Positions 16,538 through 24,494 of a DNA stretch of 64,000 nucleotides are shown here, one piece after another. The notes under the pieces were generated by a model. The model made no database searches, had not been told where the DNA came from, and saw only the letters and a program-made list of their open reading frames with translations. The stretch's first letter is position 1. The number at the start of each line of letters is the position of its first letter. A program made the position numbers and the translations under genes. This DNA comes from Saccharothrix sp. NRRL B-16314 (GTDB taxonomy: Bacteria > Actinomycetota > Actinomycetes > Mycobacteriales > Pseudonocardiaceae): NCBI RefSeq assembly GCF_000716595.1, contig NZ_JNXC01000008.1:248001-312000 (forward strand), in the 5' to 3' direction.

Positions 16538-17482
16538 ATGACCGCGTCCACCGAGCCACTCGTCCCGGTGGAGCTCGACGTCCTGCTGGAGCGCAAGGAA
16601 GTCATCGCCGACGGCGTCGTGCGGCTGACTCTGCGCCATCCCCACGGCGAACCGCTGCCCGCCTGGGACCCCGGCGCCCACGTGGACCTCGTGCTGGGGC
16701 CGGACCTCGTCCGCCAGTACTCCCTGTGCGGCGACCCGGCGGACCGCTCGGCGCTCCAGGTGGCGGTGCTGCACGAGCCTTCCGGCCGTGGAGGGTCGCG
16801 GCACGTGCACTCGACGCTCACCGAGGGGTGCACGGTGCGCATCCGCGGACCACGCAACCAGTTTCCGCTGGTCCCGGCGGAGCGGTACCTGTTCATCGCG
16901 GGCGGTATTGGCATCACGTCGATCGTGCCCATGATCACGGCTGTCGAGGCTCGCGGCGCGTCGTGGCGATTGTTGTACGGAGGACGGACGCGCTCGTCCA
17001 TGGCTTTCGCCGGAGAACTGCGCGACCGCTACGGCGACCGGGTGGTGGTGCGACCGCAGGACGAGACCGGACTGCTGGACCTGGACGCGTTCCTGGCGCC
17101 GGACACCGAGATCTACTGCTGCGGGCCGGAGTCGCTGATCGCCGCCGTCGAGCAGCGCTCCCCCGCTCGTCCGCACGTCGAACGCTTCACGCCCAAGGCT
17201 GTCGACGGCGGGCGCACGTCGTTCGAGGTCCACTTGGCGCGGTCGGGCCGCACGCTGGTCGTGGCGGAGGACAAGTCGATCCTGCGCACGGTCGAGGAGG
17301 CCGGCATCACGGTGCTGTCCTCGTGCCAGGAGGGGACGTGCGGCACGTGCGAGACCGGTGTGCTGGAGGGGGTTCCGGACCATCGGGACTCCGTGCTCAA
17401 CGACGAGGAGCAGGCCGCCTGCGACGTGATGATGATCTGCGTGTCACGGTCGCGCGGCCCACGACTCGTCCTCGACCTGTGA
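16538..17482 (+). CDS. vanB: Ferredoxin reductase component of the Rieske demethylase (VanB-like)
   Basis: A 314-residue phthalate-dioxygenase-reductase-type protein that passes electrons from NAD(P)H to the Rieske oxygenase. The flavin-binding motif RQYSLCG is at residues 59-65 and the nucleotide-binding AGGIGIT at 121-127. The C-terminal plant-type [2Fe-2S] ferredoxin domain has ligands Cys263, Cys268, Cys271 and Cys301. The order flavin, NAD, ferredoxin is that of VanB. The ATG at 16538 has AACAGGAGT just before it. It is the last gene of the catabolic operon and is followed by a hairpin. Confidence 0.88.
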   Translation: MTASTEPLVPVELDVLLERKEVIADGVVRLTLRHPHGEPLPAWDPGAHVDLVLGPDLVRQYSLCGDPADRSALQVAVLHEPSGRGGSRHVHSTLTEGCTVRIRGPRNQFPLVPAERYLFIAGGIGITSIVPMITAVEARGASWRLLYGGRTRSSMAFAGELRDRYGDRVVVRPQDETGLLDLDAFLAPDTEIYCCGPESLIAAVEQRSPARPHVERFTPKAVDGGRTSFEVHLARSGRTLVVAEDKSILRTVEEAGITVLSSCQEGTCGTCETGVLEGVPDHRDSVLNDEEQAACDVMMICVSRSRGPRLVLDL

Positions 17483-17492
17483 CCTGTTCAAG

Positions 17493-17514
17493 CCTCGGCG
17501 CACGAACGCCGGGG
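17493..17514. terminator. Hairpin between convergent vanB-like and FAD monooxygenase genes
   Basis: CCTCGGCG and CGCCGGGG form an 8-bp stem (one G-T pair) with loop CACGAA. There is no T-tract. It starts 10 bases after the vanB-like stop and could serve both strands. Confidence 0.45.
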
Positions 17515-17547
17515 TGAGTGGCCGAGGAAGCCGGTTCCCGCTCCTGA

Positions 17548-18957
17548 TCAGCGCCGAGCGGCGGCGAGGAGGTTGAGCCGCAGCGCGCGCAGGATCGTCC
17601 CCGGCCGGGCCAACTGGTTCGGGTGGGCGAGCATGGTGGTGACGCCGGTCAGGCGTTCGTTGGTGACGCCGTCGGTCATCGACGCCTTGAAGACCTGGCC
17701 GCTCACCCACCTGATCAGCCGGTAGCCGCGCGGGTAGGGGCCGTGCACGTGCGGTAGTCCCAGGTCGGCGAACGTCGACACCTGCCACGCGGCGTCGACG
17801 ACGACCGCCACCCGGTCGAAGTACGCCTTGGCCGGTTCGCCCAGGTCCGGTCCCGAGCGGAGGTAGGTGGACAGGCACGACGCGTGCAGGGCCGCCGAGG
17901 TCATGCCTTGGCCGTACACCGGGTTGAACGACGCGATCGCGTCGCCCGCGGCGGCGAGCCCGGCCGGCAACCGGGACACCTGGTGGAAGTCACGCCGTCT
18001 GCTGTCGGCCTGGTGATAGGTGACCACGTCGCCCAGCATCCGCCCCTGACCGGCGATGTCACCGAAGACGGCAGGGAAGTCGTTGCGGCACCGGGCGACG
18101 AAGTCGGCGGCGTCCCGGCTCGGGCGGTCGTCGTCGTAGCCCGCGATCAGCATGATCCAGCGGTCGCCCTCGACCCGGAGCACACCGCCGATCCGCGCGC
18201 GCCGCCCGTTTCCCGGGCTGGACTGCGCGATGACGCTCCACAGGTCGCTGATCGCCTCGTCGTAGGCGAACATCGCGGTGGCGTAGTTGAGCTTGATCGG
18301 CATCCGGCGCATCGGCGGGCGTTCCCAGCCCGCGGCCTCCACCCAGTCGCCCAGTCGGCTGGACCGGCCCATGGCGTCGACGACGAAGTCGCCGGTGGCG
18401 GTGACGGCTTCGGTCGCGCCCTCCGGGACGTACTTGACGCCGACCACCCGTTCGCCGTCGAACAGCAGACCGTCGGCCCTGCCGGTGACGAAGCGGATGT
18501 TGTCCACCGCGAGCGTCCGCCGACGCACCTCGGCCTCCAGGTACGGCCGGGTGGTGATCAACACCGGCCAGTCCTGCTCGACCGGCGGCGCGATCCGCAC
18601 CTGCCCGTCCATGAAGAACCGGTCGCTCGACCCGTCCTTACGCGGCACGACGGCACCGCCCGCGATGGCGTCGTCCGCGAAACCGGGGAACCACCGCTCC
18701 AACTGCACCGCACCGGCCGGCAGCAACGCGTGCACCTGACTGCCCTGTGGCACGCCGGCGCGCGGTCCTCCATCGGCGTCCGACGCGTCACGCTCGACCA
18801 CGATCACCTCGTCGGCGTGGTCACTGAGCACCCGTGCCGCCAACAGACCCGCGATGCTCCCACCGAGCACCACCGCCCGCCGCATGACCACGCGCATCCC
18901 CGAAGGCGGCCGGGACGTGCCGATCTCGTGGAAGAGCTGCGCCGCCGACAACCGCAC
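17548..18957 (-). CDS. FAD-dependent monooxygenase (PHBH/UbiH-like)
   Basis: A 469-residue group A flavoprotein hydroxylase. The FAD dinucleotide motif GGSIAGLLAARVLSD lies at about residues 32-46. The DG-type motif is represented by VVDAMGRSSRLG near 195, and the second FAD motif GDAIASFNPVYGQGMT near 330-345 is intact. The start is the GTG at 18957, which has GAGGAGGA six bases upstream; internal ATGs have no such site. Relatives hydroxylate or epoxidise aromatic or polyketide substrates. It is convergent with the vanillate operon and has its own promoter, so a link to that pathway is possible but not shown. Confidence 0.85.
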   Translation of the reverse strand: MRLSAAQLFHEIGTSRPPSGMRVVMRRAVVLGGSIAGLLAARVLSDHADEVIVVERDASDADGGPRAGVPQGSQVHALLPAGAVQLERWFPGFADDAIAGGAVVPRKDGSSDRFFMDGQVRIAPPVEQDWPVLITTRPYLEAEVRRRTLAVDNIRFVTGRADGLLFDGERVVGVKYVPEGATEAVTATGDFVVDAMGRSSRLGDWVEAAGWERPPMRRMPIKLNYATAMFAYDEAISDLWSVIAQSSPGNGRRARIGGVLRVEGDRWIMLIAGYDDDRPSRDAADFVARCRNDFPAVFGDIAGQGRMLGDVVTYHQADSRRRDFHQVSRLPAGLAAAGDAIASFNPVYGQGMTSAALHASCLSTYLRSGPDLGEPAKAYFDRVAVVVDAAWQVSTFADLGLPHVHGPYPRGYRLIRWVSGQVFKASMTDGVTNERLTGVTTMLAHPNQLARPGTILRALRLNLLAAARR

Positions 18958-19123
18958 GAGTCCTCCTCGAACGCCCGGGACGACGCGACCGCCGCTCCCC
19001 CACGCCGAGCATATGCGGGACCACGCTGCCGCAGGGCCTCACCAGCCGGGTGGTCGCCCGTTCCGACCAGACCGACCGCTCCTCTGCGGCTTGATCACGG
19101 GAGGGCCGTGCTGCCGACTCCGG

Positions 19124-19550
19124 TCACCCCACAGGTGCCCGCGACGCCGCGCCGCGCTCGCCTTCCTGAACGACCCTGAACAGCTGGTACGACACCAGAG
19201 CCACCCGGGCGAACCACACGGTCAGCCCGACGCGAGTCCCGAGACCGCCTCCCACGAACGACAACCCGATGATGGCCGCCACCGTGGCGAGACCAGCGAT
19301 CAGCGTCGGGACACGCATGTGTTGCCGGCGCTCGGTTTTCCCGAAAGCGCGGGCCAACACGAACACCGCCACCAGCAGCCCGGACACCGTGATGAGCGAC
19401 TCGACCTGGTGCGCTGTGGCGTGCCGGACGTGCCCCGTAGTTGCAGCCGGCATCGAGTGAGCGGCAGTCCAGGCGCAGCCACCCGTCGAAGAACTGGCCC
19501 ACCCCTTCGACGGCGAGGGCGATCGGGGCGAACCTGACAGGTTTGCTCAC
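19124..19550 (-). pseudogene. Frameshifted DUF998-like membrane protein
   Basis: Two overlapping minus-strand frames make up one DUF998-like sequence. The first starts at 19550 (MSKPVRFAPIALAVEG) and reaches the family motif DGWLRLDCRSLDAGC. The second continues from about 19453 with HVRHATAHQVES and two or three hydrophobic segments. A single-base shift near 19440-19460 breaks the frame. The piece also lacks the N-terminal helices usual for the family. Decay is the simplest reading; a sequencing error would restore a roughly 140-residue protein. Confidence 0.6.
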
Positions 19551-19562
19551 CGAGCACCCGAG

Positions 19563-20012
19563 TCACCACCGGTAGTCGAGGAACTTGCCGTCGAAGGTGA
19601 CCACCACCCGGTCGCCGTCGGGGTCCGGGCGGCGCGCGATGTCGATCCTGAAGTTGATCGCGCTCATGATGCCGTCGCCGAACTCCTCGTGGATCAACTC
19701 CTTCAGCGCGGGCCCGTAGACCGACAGCGCCTCGACGAAGCGGTAGATCGTCGGGTCGTTCATGACGGCCGGATCCGTGCCGCGGACGGGCAGGGACCGC
19801 AGGCTCTCCGCGACCGCGTCGTCCAGGTCGAGGAGACCGCAGACCGTCTCGGCCTGTTCCGGTGTCATCGGGTGCTGCCCGAGCAGGGCGGCGGTGACCC
19901 ACACGACCGGGGCGCCGAGCTCGTCCGCGATCTGCGCCCAGGTCAGGCCCTTGCGCACCCTGGCGGCGGCCACCAGGTCGGCCGCGTCGGACTTGCTCAT
20001 GATCGGGGTCAT
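19563..20012 (-). CDS. cynS: Cyanate hydratase (cyanase)
   Basis: A 149-residue cyanase that decomposes cyanate with bicarbonate to CO2 and carbamate/ammonia in the cytoplasm. An N-terminal helix-turn-helix-like domain (GLTWAQIADELG at 22-33) precedes the catalytic dimerisation domain. The catalytic residues Arg91, Glu94 and Ser117 have exactly the 3 and 23 residue spacing of Arg96, Glu99 and Ser122 in the E. coli enzyme. The length and C-terminal FDGKFLDYRW are typical. The ATG at 20012 is preceded by GAGGAG. It is divergent from a formate/nitrite-family channel gene. Confidence 0.95.
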   Translation of the reverse strand: MTPIMSKSDAADLVAAARVRKGLTWAQIADELGAPVVWVTAALLGQHPMTPEQAETVCGLLDLDDAVAESLRSLPVRGTDPAVMNDPTIYRFVEALSVYGPALKELIHEEFGDGIMSAINFRIDIARRPDPDGDRVVVTFDGKFLDYRW

Positions 20013-20201
20013 GACGATCTCCTCGGTCGCGGCGTGCGCACAGACTTCCGCAGGTTCGTTGCGGCGGTGTAACCGATCACGCCGAAGTCATCCGTCCCAG
20101 GAGTGAGGCCGACGTGATTCGGTGCTCTCACAGCCGTTACAGGGAGGACACCTCCCGTGCTCAGACTCCATCACCAGCCCAACCGAAGGAGCGACGTTCC
20201 C

Positions 20202-21056
20202 ATGACCTACGTCAGGCCGGCGGACCTCGTCCGGAAGATGATCGACGCCGGCGAGGCCAAGGCGTTCATGTCGACGCGTGACACCGTCATCCGGGCGTTC
20301 ATGGCCGGTGCGATCCTCGCGCTCTCCGCCGCGTTCGCGGTCACGGTCACCGTGCAGACCGGCAACGCGCTCGTCGGGGCACTGCTCTTCCCGGTCGGGT
20401 TCTGCGTCCTGTACCTGCTGGGCTTCGACCTCCTCACCGGCGTCTTCACGCTCGTCCCGCTCGCGTGGATCGACAAGCGGCCCGGTGTCCGGCTGCGCAC
20501 GGTCCTGCGCAACTGGTCGCTGGTGTTCGTCGGGAACTTCGCGGGCGCGCTCCTCGTCGCGCTCATGATCGGGGTGATCGTCACCTTCGGGTTCTCGGTG
20601 GAGCCGAACGAGGTCGGGCAGCGGCTCGGTGAGATCGGGGAGAGCAGGACCGTCGGCTACGCGGAGCACGGCGCGGCCGGGATGCTGACCCTGTTCATCC
20701 GCGGTGTGCTGTGCAACTGGATGGTCTCCACCGGCGTCGTCGCCGCGATGATCTCGACGTCCGTGTCCGGCAAGGTGATCGCGATGTGGATGCCGATCAT
20801 CGTGTTCTTCTACATGGGGTTCGAGCACTCGATCGTCAACATGTTCCTGTTCCCGTCCGGCCTGATGCTCGGCGGCGACTTCTCGCTCGGCGACTACCTC
20901 ATCTGGAACGAGATCCCCACCGTGGTCGGGAACCTGGTCGGCGGTCTCCTGTTCGTGGGGCTGACGCTGTACGCGACCCACGCGCGGACGGGCCTGTCCC
21001 GCAGGAACGGCGTGTCCCCGGACGTGGAGGTGCCGGTCAAGACGACCGTCGGGTGA
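20202..21056 (+). CDS. Formate/nitrite transporter (FNT) family channel
   Basis: A 284-residue membrane protein with six hydrophobic segments in the FNT arrangement. The N-terminal RPADLVRKMIDAGEAKA helix is typical, as are the GNFAGALL and RGVLCNWMVSTGV segments (about 122-130 and 180-193) and the later GFEHSIVNMFLFP. FNT proteins conduct small monovalent anions such as formate, nitrite or hydrosulfide. I chose the ATG at 20202 with AAGGAG ten bases upstream; a GTG at 20157 would add 15 residues. Divergence from cynS raises the possibility that it carries cyanate, bicarbonate or nitrite, which is inference. Confidence 0.87.
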   Translation: MTYVRPADLVRKMIDAGEAKAFMSTRDTVIRAFMAGAILALSAAFAVTVTVQTGNALVGALLFPVGFCVLYLLGFDLLTGVFTLVPLAWIDKRPGVRLRTVLRNWSLVFVGNFAGALLVALMIGVIVTFGFSVEPNEVGQRLGEIGESRTVGYAEHGAAGMLTLFIRGVLCNWMVSTGVVAAMISTSVSGKVIAMWMPIIVFFYMGFEHSIVNMFLFPSGLMLGGDFSLGDYLIWNEIPTVVGNLVGGLLFVGLTLYATHARTGLSRRNGVSPDVEVPVKTTVG

Positions 21057-21260
21057 TGACGTGGTGAGGGGGTGCACCCGGTAGCGATCCTGCTCGCACT
21101 CAGTGCGGCGTTCCGCGTGCCGGGTGGACCCCCTTGCGGCTCGGCGTCGTCAGGAGCGTGGCGTTCCGGTGGCAGCGGTGGCCCGGAGTGGCGGAGACTG
21201 ACTGGACGAACTGCTCTCCGTGGCCGCCATCGTCGGTCCGTGGCTCCAGAGGAGGACGCC

Positions 21261-21659
21261 GTGAGTTACGAGAAGGACCCGCGCGTCGACGACTACATCG
21301 ACAAGCTGCCGGACTGGCAGCGGGAGATCTGCCACCAGGTGCGCGACATCGCGCACGCGGCGGACACCGAGGTCGTCGAGACGATCAAACGGACGGTCCA
21401 GCCGTACTTCGTGCTGAACGGCAACGTCTGCGCGCTGCTCGCCGCCAAGGACCACGTGAACGTCTTCCTCTACGACGGCGGCATCGTCCCCGACCCGGAG
21501 GGCATCGTCACGGCCGGGCACCAGAACAAGACCGGCCGGACGATCTCCTACTACGAGGGCGAGCCGATCAACGCGCCCGCGCTCACCCGGTACCTCGAGC
21601 AGATCATCGCGAACAACCGCGCCGGCGGCTGGCGCAAGATCAAGGCCGCGCAGGGGTGA
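21261..21659 (+). CDS. DUF1801 (YdhG/YjbR-like) family protein
   Basis: A 132-residue soluble protein with the DUF1801 pattern: VDDYIDKLPDWQREICHQVRD at the N terminus (about 9-29), a VVETIKRTVQPYF strand region near 40-52, and a central LLAAKDHVNVFLYDGG beta pair. These domains have a CyaY-like fold and are sometimes called putative iron chaperones, without firm evidence. The GTG at 21261 follows AGAGGAGG; the longer frame upstream reads unlike coding sequence. It is 205 bases after the FNT gene and convergent with the BMP lipoprotein gene. Confidence 0.82.
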   Translation: MSYEKDPRVDDYIDKLPDWQREICHQVRDIAHAADTEVVETIKRTVQPYFVLNGNVCALLAAKDHVNVFLYDGGIVPDPEGIVTAGHQNKTGRTISYYEGEPINAPALTRYLEQIIANNRAGGWRKIKAAQG

Positions 21660-21666
21660 CGACCGA

Positions 21667-21694
21667 GGCGCCCCACCGTGAACCGTAGGGCGCC
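21667..21694. terminator. Hairpin between convergent DUF1801 and BMP genes
   Basis: GGCGCCC (21667-21673) and GGGCGCC (21688-21694) pair perfectly around a 14-base loop. It starts eight bases after the DUF1801 stop and is only 18 bases from the BMP stop. No T-tract. Confidence 0.45.
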
Positions 21695-21712
21695 GCACCC
21701 TGATCCGCCGGG

Positions 21713-22870
21713 CTACGGCTTGTCCGCGACCTTGATCCCGCCCGCGATGATCTGGGCCTTGAACCCTTCGAGGATGCCCTGCAGCTTCGCGTCGATCCTG
21801 CCACCGGACGTGGCGTAGCCGATGCCGTCCACCTTGAGGTCGAAGACCTTCGGCAACGAGGCCAGGTCGTTCCTCGCGGCGGCCTTGAAGAAGTCGTACA
21901 CCGCCACGTCGACCCGCTTGAGGCTCGACGCGACGATGACGTCCCTCGTGTCCGCGAGCGCCGGCTGGTTGTACTGGTCGGCGTCGCACCCGATCGCCAG
22001 CACGCCCGCCTGCTTCACCGCGGAGAACACGCCGATGCCGGACGCGCCCGCGGCCGGGTAGAGGACGTCCGCGCCCTTGTCGATGAGCCCCTTCGCGGTC
22101 TCCAGGCCCTTCGCCGGGTCCTGGAAGCCCGTGAAGTCGGTGGCCGGCGTGATGTACTTCTTCTCGACCACGATCTTCGGCGCGGCGGCCTTCGCGCCCT
22201 GGACGTAACCGGCCTCGAACTTCTGGATCAGCGGGATGTCGACGCCGCCGATGAAGCCCACGTGGCACTTCTTGCTCTGGTACGCGGCCACGACGCCGGC
22301 CAGGAAGGCGCCCTCCTGCTCGGCGAAGACCAGTGGCGTGACGTTGGCCGCGCCCTCCACGGCCGAGTCCACCAGGCCGAACCGGACGTCCGGGAACTCC
22401 GGAGCCACGACCTTCAGCGACTCCGTGTACGCGAAGCCGACGCCGACGACCGGGTTGAAGCCCTCGCGTGCCAGTTGGCGCAGGCGGGACTGCTTCACCG
22501 ACTCGTCCTCGTTCGGTGCGGCGGAGAGCTCGCGGGTGTTCTCCTCCTTCACCCCCATGTCCTTGATCGCCCGGTCGAACCCGGCGGCGGCCAGGTCGTT
22601 GAACGAAGCGTCACCACGACCACCGATGTCGTAGGCCAGACCGATCTTCAGCGCACTCCCGTCGACCTTGTCGCCTTCGGCCTTGTCACCGTTGGCCGCG
22701 CTCGTGTTCGAGGTGGCGGGAGGGCTGGGCGGTGTCGCGAACTCGCACGCGCCGCCGGCGACGCTGGTCGACGCGGTGGTGCCGCCGGAGTCCTTCGCGC
22801 AGGCGCTCACCACCATGAGACTGGTCAGCGCGATCACGGCGACAGCGGTGCGGTGGACTGGACGGCGCAC
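21713..22870 (-). CDS. BMP-family ABC transporter substrate-binding lipoprotein
   Basis: A 385-residue exported lipoprotein of the BMP/PnrA family, which binds nucleosides or related sugars for ABC uptake. A basic start and hydrophobic stretch end in the lipobox VVSAC (Cys near residue 23). A Gly/Ser/Thr linker follows, then the BMP domain with KIGLAYDIGGRGDASFNDLA and, later, GADVLYPAAGASG and IGCDADQYN. The GTG at 22870 is chosen because GGGAGG lies six bases before it; an ATG at 22894 is in frame but lacks a site. No permease or ATPase gene lies beside it, so it either serves a transporter elsewhere or acts as an orphan sensor. Confidence 0.87.
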   Translation of the reverse strand: MRRPVHRTAVAVIALTSLMVVSACAKDSGGTTASTSVAGGACEFATPPSPPATSNTSAANGDKAEGDKVDGSALKIGLAYDIGGRGDASFNDLAAAGFDRAIKDMGVKEENTRELSAAPNEDESVKQSRLRQLAREGFNPVVGVGFAYTESLKVVAPEFPDVRFGLVDSAVEGAANVTPLVFAEQEGAFLAGVVAAYQSKKCHVGFIGGVDIPLIQKFEAGYVQGAKAAAPKIVVEKKYITPATDFTGFQDPAKGLETAKGLIDKGADVLYPAAGASGIGVFSAVKQAGVLAIGCDADQYNQPALADTRDVIVASSLKRVDVAVYDFFKAAARNDLASLPKVFDLKVDGIGYATSGGRIDAKLQGILEGFKAQIIAGGIKVADKP

Positions 22871-22950
22871 GGCTCGCCTCCCCTCCCTGCTCATCGAGCA
22901 GACCTTCCCCCGATCGGCGTATCAGGGCTTGAGCGACGGACCGTACCTCT

Positions 22951-23850
22951 TCACCGCGACCGTTCGGATGAGCGTTCACCTGCTGGGAACGGGTTCAAGT
23001 GCTTGTCGAACCACTCCGCAGCCGACTCGATGGCCGGTCCGACGCAGCGAGGCTGGTCGTAGAGGTCGATGTGGTTGGTCGTGTCGATCCACACCAGGTC
23101 CGACGGCTCGTCCAACCGGTCGAAGATCCCCTTCGCGCCCTCGGGTGAGCAGTACCCGTCCCGGGTTCCGTGGATGATCCGGACCGGCGTGGGTGACACG
23201 AAGTCGGCGCCGATGGCGGCGTCCAGCGTCAGCAACGTGTGGATCGAGGCGGTGGTGATTTCGTTGCGCCAGGTCGGCGCCGCCCCGCGGCTGGTGCCGT
23301 AGTACTCGTAGGGCTCCGGTCCGGGCATGGCCGCAGGCCCGTCCGGGGACACCACCGGCATGAACTCGGTGCCGCCCGCGAGCAGGTCGGCGAGCTTTGC
23401 GCGGTACGCCTCACGTCCGAAACCGGCCTGCATGGCCTGAGGGCTGTTGTAGGCGCCTGCGACCGTCACCAACGCCTCGACCCTGCCGTCGAAGGCCGCT
23501 GCCTTCAACGCGTACCCGGCACCCAGGCAGATCCCGACCAGGCCGACCCCGGTGACGTCGGGGTGACCATGGAGGAACCCGACAGCGGTCTGCAGGTCGG
23601 TGAGCTTGCCGCCCGCGTCCTCGTGCCGGCGGTTGCTCCCCCCGCTGGCGCCGAAGTTGCGGTGGTCGAACGTCAAGGTCGTGATGCCGCGCTCACTCAG
23701 TCCTTCGGCGTAGGTGGCGACGACCTGCTCCTTCACGCCGGTGAAGGGTCCGGTCAACGCCACGGCGCGCCGTGGTCCGGCACCGCGCCCAGGGCGCAGA
23801 ACAGCGGCCAGGTCGATGCCGTCGGGGGTGCGCAAAGTCAAGTGCTGCAA
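22951..23850 (-). CDS. Alpha/beta hydrolase with cysteine in the nucleophile position
   Basis: A 299-residue alpha/beta-hydrolase-fold protein. The nucleophile elbow reads VGICLGAGY near residue 115, with Cys where most members have Ser. The oxyanion/strand region is TFDHRNFGASGG near 60-71. A later Asp lies in HGTRDGYCSPEG, and a C-terminal His in TTNHIDLYD near 265. Dienelactone-hydrolase relatives also use Cys, so the enzyme may still be active. It starts at 23850, three bases after the stop of the HxlR regulator gene. That placement makes it the regulator's likely target, perhaps in detoxification. Confidence 0.83.
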   Translation of the reverse strand: MQHLTLRTPDGIDLAAVLRPGRGAGPRRAVALTGPFTGVKEQVVATYAEGLSERGITTLTFDHRNFGASGGSNRRHEDAGGKLTDLQTAVGFLHGHPDVTGVGLVGICLGAGYALKAAAFDGRVEALVTVAGAYNSPQAMQAGFGREAYRAKLADLLAGGTEFMPVVSPDGPAAMPGPEPYEYYGTSRGAAPTWRNEITTASIHTLLTLDAAIGADFVSPTPVRIIHGTRDGYCSPEGAKGIFDRLDEPSDLVWIDTTNHIDLYDQPRCVGPAIESAAEWFDKHLNPFPAGERSSERSR

Positions 23851-23853
23851 CGT

Positions 23854-24243
23854 CTACTCCTGCTTGAGCGGTGAAGGGAGGAAGCCGTCCGGGAGGCTGG
23901 TGGTGAGGATCTCCCCGCCGTGTCCGTCCACATAGCCCAGTCCCCATCGGCACATCGCGGCCACCAGCGGCTCCAGGGCGGCACGTTCCGCCTCTTCGAC
24001 GGAGTACTCGACCTTCGGCGGCACCTGGTCGAACACCGTTCGCCGCACGAGACCCGAGGCCTCCAGCTCTCGCAGCTGCTGGGTGAGCATCTTGTGGGAC
24101 ACCTGCGGGATGAGGCGGGTCAGCTCACCATGACGACACGGTCGTTGCAGCAGGTAGAAGCAGACGATCAGCTTCCACTTCCCGCCCAGGTGTCGCAGTG
24201 GCACGTCCACCGGACACAAGTACGGGGGCTCCGGTTCGGACAT
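23854..24243 (-). CDS. HxlR-family transcriptional regulator
   Basis: A 129-residue winged-helix regulator with the full HxlR pattern: CPVDVPLRHLGGKWKLIV near 10-27, the recognition region LIPQVSHKMLTQQLRELE near 47-64, and the wing with VPPKVEYSVEEAER. The conserved N-terminal Cys common in redox- or electrophile-sensing members is present (YLCPVD). The ATG at 24243 has GGAGGGAGCC directly upstream. It is followed at once by the alpha/beta hydrolase gene, so it probably regulates its own two-gene operon. Confidence 0.88.
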   Translation of the reverse strand: MSEPEPPYLCPVDVPLRHLGGKWKLIVCFYLLQRPCRHGELTRLIPQVSHKMLTQQLRELEASGLVRRTVFDQVPPKVEYSVEEAERAALEPLVAAMCRWGLGYVDGHGGEILTTSLPDGFLPSPLKQE

Positions 24244-24448
24244 GGCTCCCTCCACACAGGCAATTGAAGGCCATACCGGCCCTGAGGACCAGTACGCACT
24301 TTTTGGTGCCCATGCGCCGAGAAGTCCTACCGGTGCGCCGCCCCTGTTCGGGACGCACCCTCGGCCGTGATCATCTCAAACCGTGGACTGAACGCGGCAG
24401 CCGCCCACTGCCCGGCGAGCCTGAACGATCCGCTCCCGAACCGTGGTC

Positions 24449-24480
24449 GTGCCCCGCAAGGTGTTGGCCCTACGGGGCAC
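24449..24480. terminator. Inverted repeat downstream of the RICIN protein gene
   Basis: GTGCCCCG (24449-24456) and CGGGGCAC (24473-24480) pair perfectly with a 16-base loop. It lies 15 bases beyond the stop codon of the minus-strand gene that ends at 24495. No T-tract is present on that strand. Confidence 0.45.
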
Positions 24481-24494
24481 GGTCGGGTCGCGCG

